DNA of 64,000 nucleotides. It comes from Oscheius sp. JU75. Lineage: Eukaryota > Nematoda > Chromadorea > Rhabditida > Rhabditidae. The DNA lies in assembly GCA_037178855.1 (NCBI GenBank), contig JASJZC010000005.1, positions 3,348,001 through 3,412,000 on the forward strand, written 5' to 3'. A program made the position numbers and the translations under genes. Below, in pieces: positions 61,493 to 64,000 of this stretch; positions within the stretch are counted from its first letter, which is position 1; the number at the start of each line of letters is the position of its first letter. The notes under the pieces are model-generated. The model ran no database searches. It was not told where the DNA came from and saw only the letters and a list, made by a program, of their open reading frames with translations.

Positions 61493-62062
61493 GAATTCTG
61501 AAAAGGGGGAAGTGAATTCGGGAAGTAGGACGGGATGAGAAGGCAAACAGACGGAGGACTCACGCAACACACGCAATCAGAATGTAAGTAAGGAAAATCG
61601 TTATTGGTTGTGACCAAAGTAGGTCTCGACGAAAAAGGCCCATTTGTCGGGCGATTCCGCGGATCAGGCCAAAAATTGTCAGAGATGTCAAGGCTGTTGC
61701 CGGAGGGAAGGCATTTGAGGCTAAAAAGGACGTTGACCTGATTGGGACAAAGTAGAACAGAGCTCCACCTGATCTGAATCAATGCCGATGGCCGCCCGAC
61801 CACGGCCTTGACCGAGCAGTCAATGCGCAAAAGGCTACTGCCCTTTCACCTCTAGCCATATTTTTGGCAACGAGGAGCTTTCTTTGAAAGAAGTTTGGAC
61901 AGGATGTAGCAGAGCCATGGAAAGAGAGAGGTGTTCTGATCCGGTTAAGGTCACTGACTTTCGATTATCCTCGCTGGTCAGTCACTGGATTATCCCTTTC
62001 CGATATCCGGTTTCCTCTCACTGCCACAAAATATACTCTTCATTATTTTTGTTCGAATACAG
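61493..62062. other. Intergenic region between the two ZP genes
   Basis: 570 bp with no supported gene. It probably contains the LET-653-like promoter and the 3' UTR of the upstream gene. Confidence 0.5.
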
Positions 62063-64000
62063 TTACAGTGGATCTGTGATGGATCTACGACACCTTCTAT
62101 TCGAGGTGATAGCTGTCAAAAGGGAGATCAGGGCGGCACAAGCAAAGACAATAAGCAGGAGTATAATACTGATGTAAATTGAGGGCTGAACACAAATGGC
62201 GGGAAGAGATCCGCGTTCCTGAGATGTTCGATTGCCGTGTACACTCAGTCGAGTGTCTATTCGGACAGCTTCCTGATTGACCAGGGATCGAGCAGTTCGT
62301 GGTGGACAGGAGTTCTGAAGATGGATATTTTCTAGAGAGAAGAGTTAACTTACTCGACTGCATTGTCCCGGCGCACAAACTGCCACCATACAGGCGATGT
62401 CTACCTGTTCTCCATCGTCCACTCGGAAGGCAGACAGGGTAGCTTCCCATCCTATGGGACTCAACACCATTGAGGACATTAGTGAGGGCAGAAGAGCACA
62501 GCCGTCAGCTATCAAATGAATGGAGCCAGTGGTGGAGCCTACTCTGTGAGCAGTGCAGTCTACTACTCGCAAGTTATGGGCTGGAAACATTTTAAAAGTC
62601 ACAGAGCAAAGACTCACCTGGAACTCCGCTCTCGACCTTTATGAGAGCAACCAAGGGCTCCCCAATGTAGACATTGGAGACGGGCTTTCCTTTTCTTGTA
62701 ATCTGAAGACTGATACTGTGCCGAACAGACTCCGGTCCCACGGCTATAGGAGATGGTCCGCTAGCCCTGTGTTCATGAATTGAACTTTCTTCGAACCTAC
62801 CCCACAACTATTCCGCGATGAAGAGTTTCCGACTGGCTGTAGTTACAGGAGATGTGGTAGATTAGATCCTTTCCAGTCGTCACATCTAATGGCCAGACCC
62901 GGTCGTTGCTCATGACTAGAACTACAGACAGCTGACCTTCGAACTCCAGAGCATTGCACCAAGTATTGTGACTAGGCCGAGTTACGAATATAGCAAACTT
63001 CTGTTTCTTGGTGACCAGAATACGACATTGTTCAAATCTCTCCGTGGCATAGACTGCTCCTGTGTAATTGTAACCCGAAGTGAAGGTAATGTTGACTCCG
63101 TTGTCGAAACATTCTGCCTCGACTGTTACCGAAGACGGATCGACGAAACCCATTTCGGACTCAATTGGAGCGACTTTTGGAACTGCTCCTGGCTCCATGA
63201 GACCGAGCTCGGATTCCAGACTGTTCTCTTCAGATCGGACCAAGGCTGAAGATTGTAGGAGGGTTGGAATAGGAGTCTTTGTTTCGAGTTGAGAGGTGTC
63301 GGTAAGATCTTCCAATTCCTGACTGCTCATATGGAAGATGTTCTGTTCGGAAGAGGCATCCAGTTGAGCAGCCACGGATACGAGGGTCGGATAGCGAGTT
63401 GTTGACTCATCAAGGAAGTTGTTTTCAAGCGAGACATCGTCGTGAGCATACACCTTTGATCCAGGTTCCGATTCGAACTGTTCAGCCTCTCCAGTTATGA
63501 TTGCAGTCGACAGAAAGCATTGTCGAGTGGATGGATTGTAGGAAAATGACTTGCAACTGAATGATGTTTTTTTGCAGCTATCGAAGCATTCTTCTACTCT
63601 GCCAATTCCACTGAGAGAAGAATACCGAAGTTCGTGTATGAGACTCTTATCTCCCGCCACCAAATGGAATTCGGAGGAAGCTGGCTGAGAAGAGACAGCT
63701 TTGGCTGCAGGTGGACAGGCTGACTCGTAAAAGTCAAAGTTTTCATCTGGCCCAATAGTTCCTTGCGGTCGTTGTCTGTCCAACAAATGGCATACTCTTC
63801 GGCTGACATCGTAGTTCACAGCATGGCATCCCCGCTGGCTAGAACAATGTCCTAAGCATTCTTCCGGTCCACTGTTAGGATGTTGAGTGATTTCTCGAGC
63901 ACCGGCCATTTTCGTTGTCAGAATCTTCTCATATGCGTAGGGTCTGTTGCACGAGACATCTGCCGACTCGGGAGAACAGAAGGGCTCGTAAAGATCTAGC
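62063..64000 (-). CDS. NOAH/NompA-like PAN and ZP-domain transmembrane protein, 5' end outside window
   Basis: Only the C-terminal part is in the window. At the right edge the frame ends one PAN domain (LDLYEPFCSP). A second follows from about 63940 (CNRPYAYEKIL; EECLGHCSSQRGCHAVNYDV), and a third at about 63670-63440 (VEECFDSCKKTSFSCKSFSY). A linker of about 90 residues leads to the ZP domain from about 63125: AECFDNGVNITFTSGYNYTG, then YHISCNYSQSETLHRGIVVG. The ZP-C part is near 62700-62360 (VSNVYIGEPLVALIKVESGV; VDIACMVAVCAPGQC). A membrane span near 62100-62175 (SIYISIILLLIVFACAALIS) and a short basic tail precede the TAA at 62063-62065. Three or more PAN domains plus ZP and TM match worm NOAH-1/2 and fly NompA, which link cuticle to sensory cells and epidermis. 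Confidence 0.85.

Overview
The window reads as gene-dense chromosomal DNA of a nematode, probably a chromadorean worm but not identified to species. The evidence is three-fold. Introns are mostly 37-60 bp and end in TTTCAG. At least nine genes carry a TTTCAG acceptor within about 16 nt of the start codon, the usual mark of spliced-leader trans-splicing. The gene content includes types typical of worms: an ACC/LGC-type anion channel with a PAR motif, NOAH- and LET-653-like PAN/ZP matrix proteins, an Egal-1-type winged-helix protein and a myristoylatable globin. There are no prokaryotic or viral features and I saw no tRNA or rRNA gene.

1-15 kb: a minus-strand block with DCAF1 (3' end outside the window), a small unassigned plus-strand ORF, a Cys-loop anion channel, DPH3 and a contactin with an N-terminal C-type lectin domain. 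13.5-15.1 kb holds nothing I can support. 15-24 kb: a lysine-rich ORF with a frame problem, an unrecognised nuclear RG-rich protein (minus), a close plus-strand pair of ribosomal protein L29 and THOC7 that looks like an operon, and an Egal-1-like protein without an exonuclease domain. 24-34.8 kb: ER mannosidase I (minus) divergent from the tether p115/USO1 (plus), then a globin and a basic orphan protein.

35-41 kb: clathrin heavy chain (minus). 41.8-44.7 kb: a repeat island with a complete but inactivated mariner element (perfect 31-bp inverted repeats, TA duplication) and a diverged dispersed repeat whose second copy lies in the large THOC7 intron. 45-52.5 kb: cytosolic HSP70 with a heat-shock-element/TATA promoter, an LHFPL tetraspan protein, adenosine kinase and NF-YB. 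52.7-64 kb: a KAT6 (MOZ/MORF) type MYST acetyltransferase in which I find no PHD fingers, a LET-653-like secreted PAN/mucin/ZP protein, and a NOAH-like PAN/ZP transmembrane protein that runs off the right edge.

Most genes are housekeeping: ubiquitin ligase receptor, diphthamide synthesis, ribosome, mRNA export, glycan trimming and vesicle traffic, chaperone, purine salvage and chromatin. Mannosidase, p115 and clathrin all serve the secretory/endocytic route but are not obviously co-regulated, apart from the divergent mannosidase/p115 pair. The last two genes form a tandem of apical extracellular matrix proteins. Exon boundaries were inferred by eye from frame continuity and GT/AG sites, so individual junctions may be off even where the gene call is secure.
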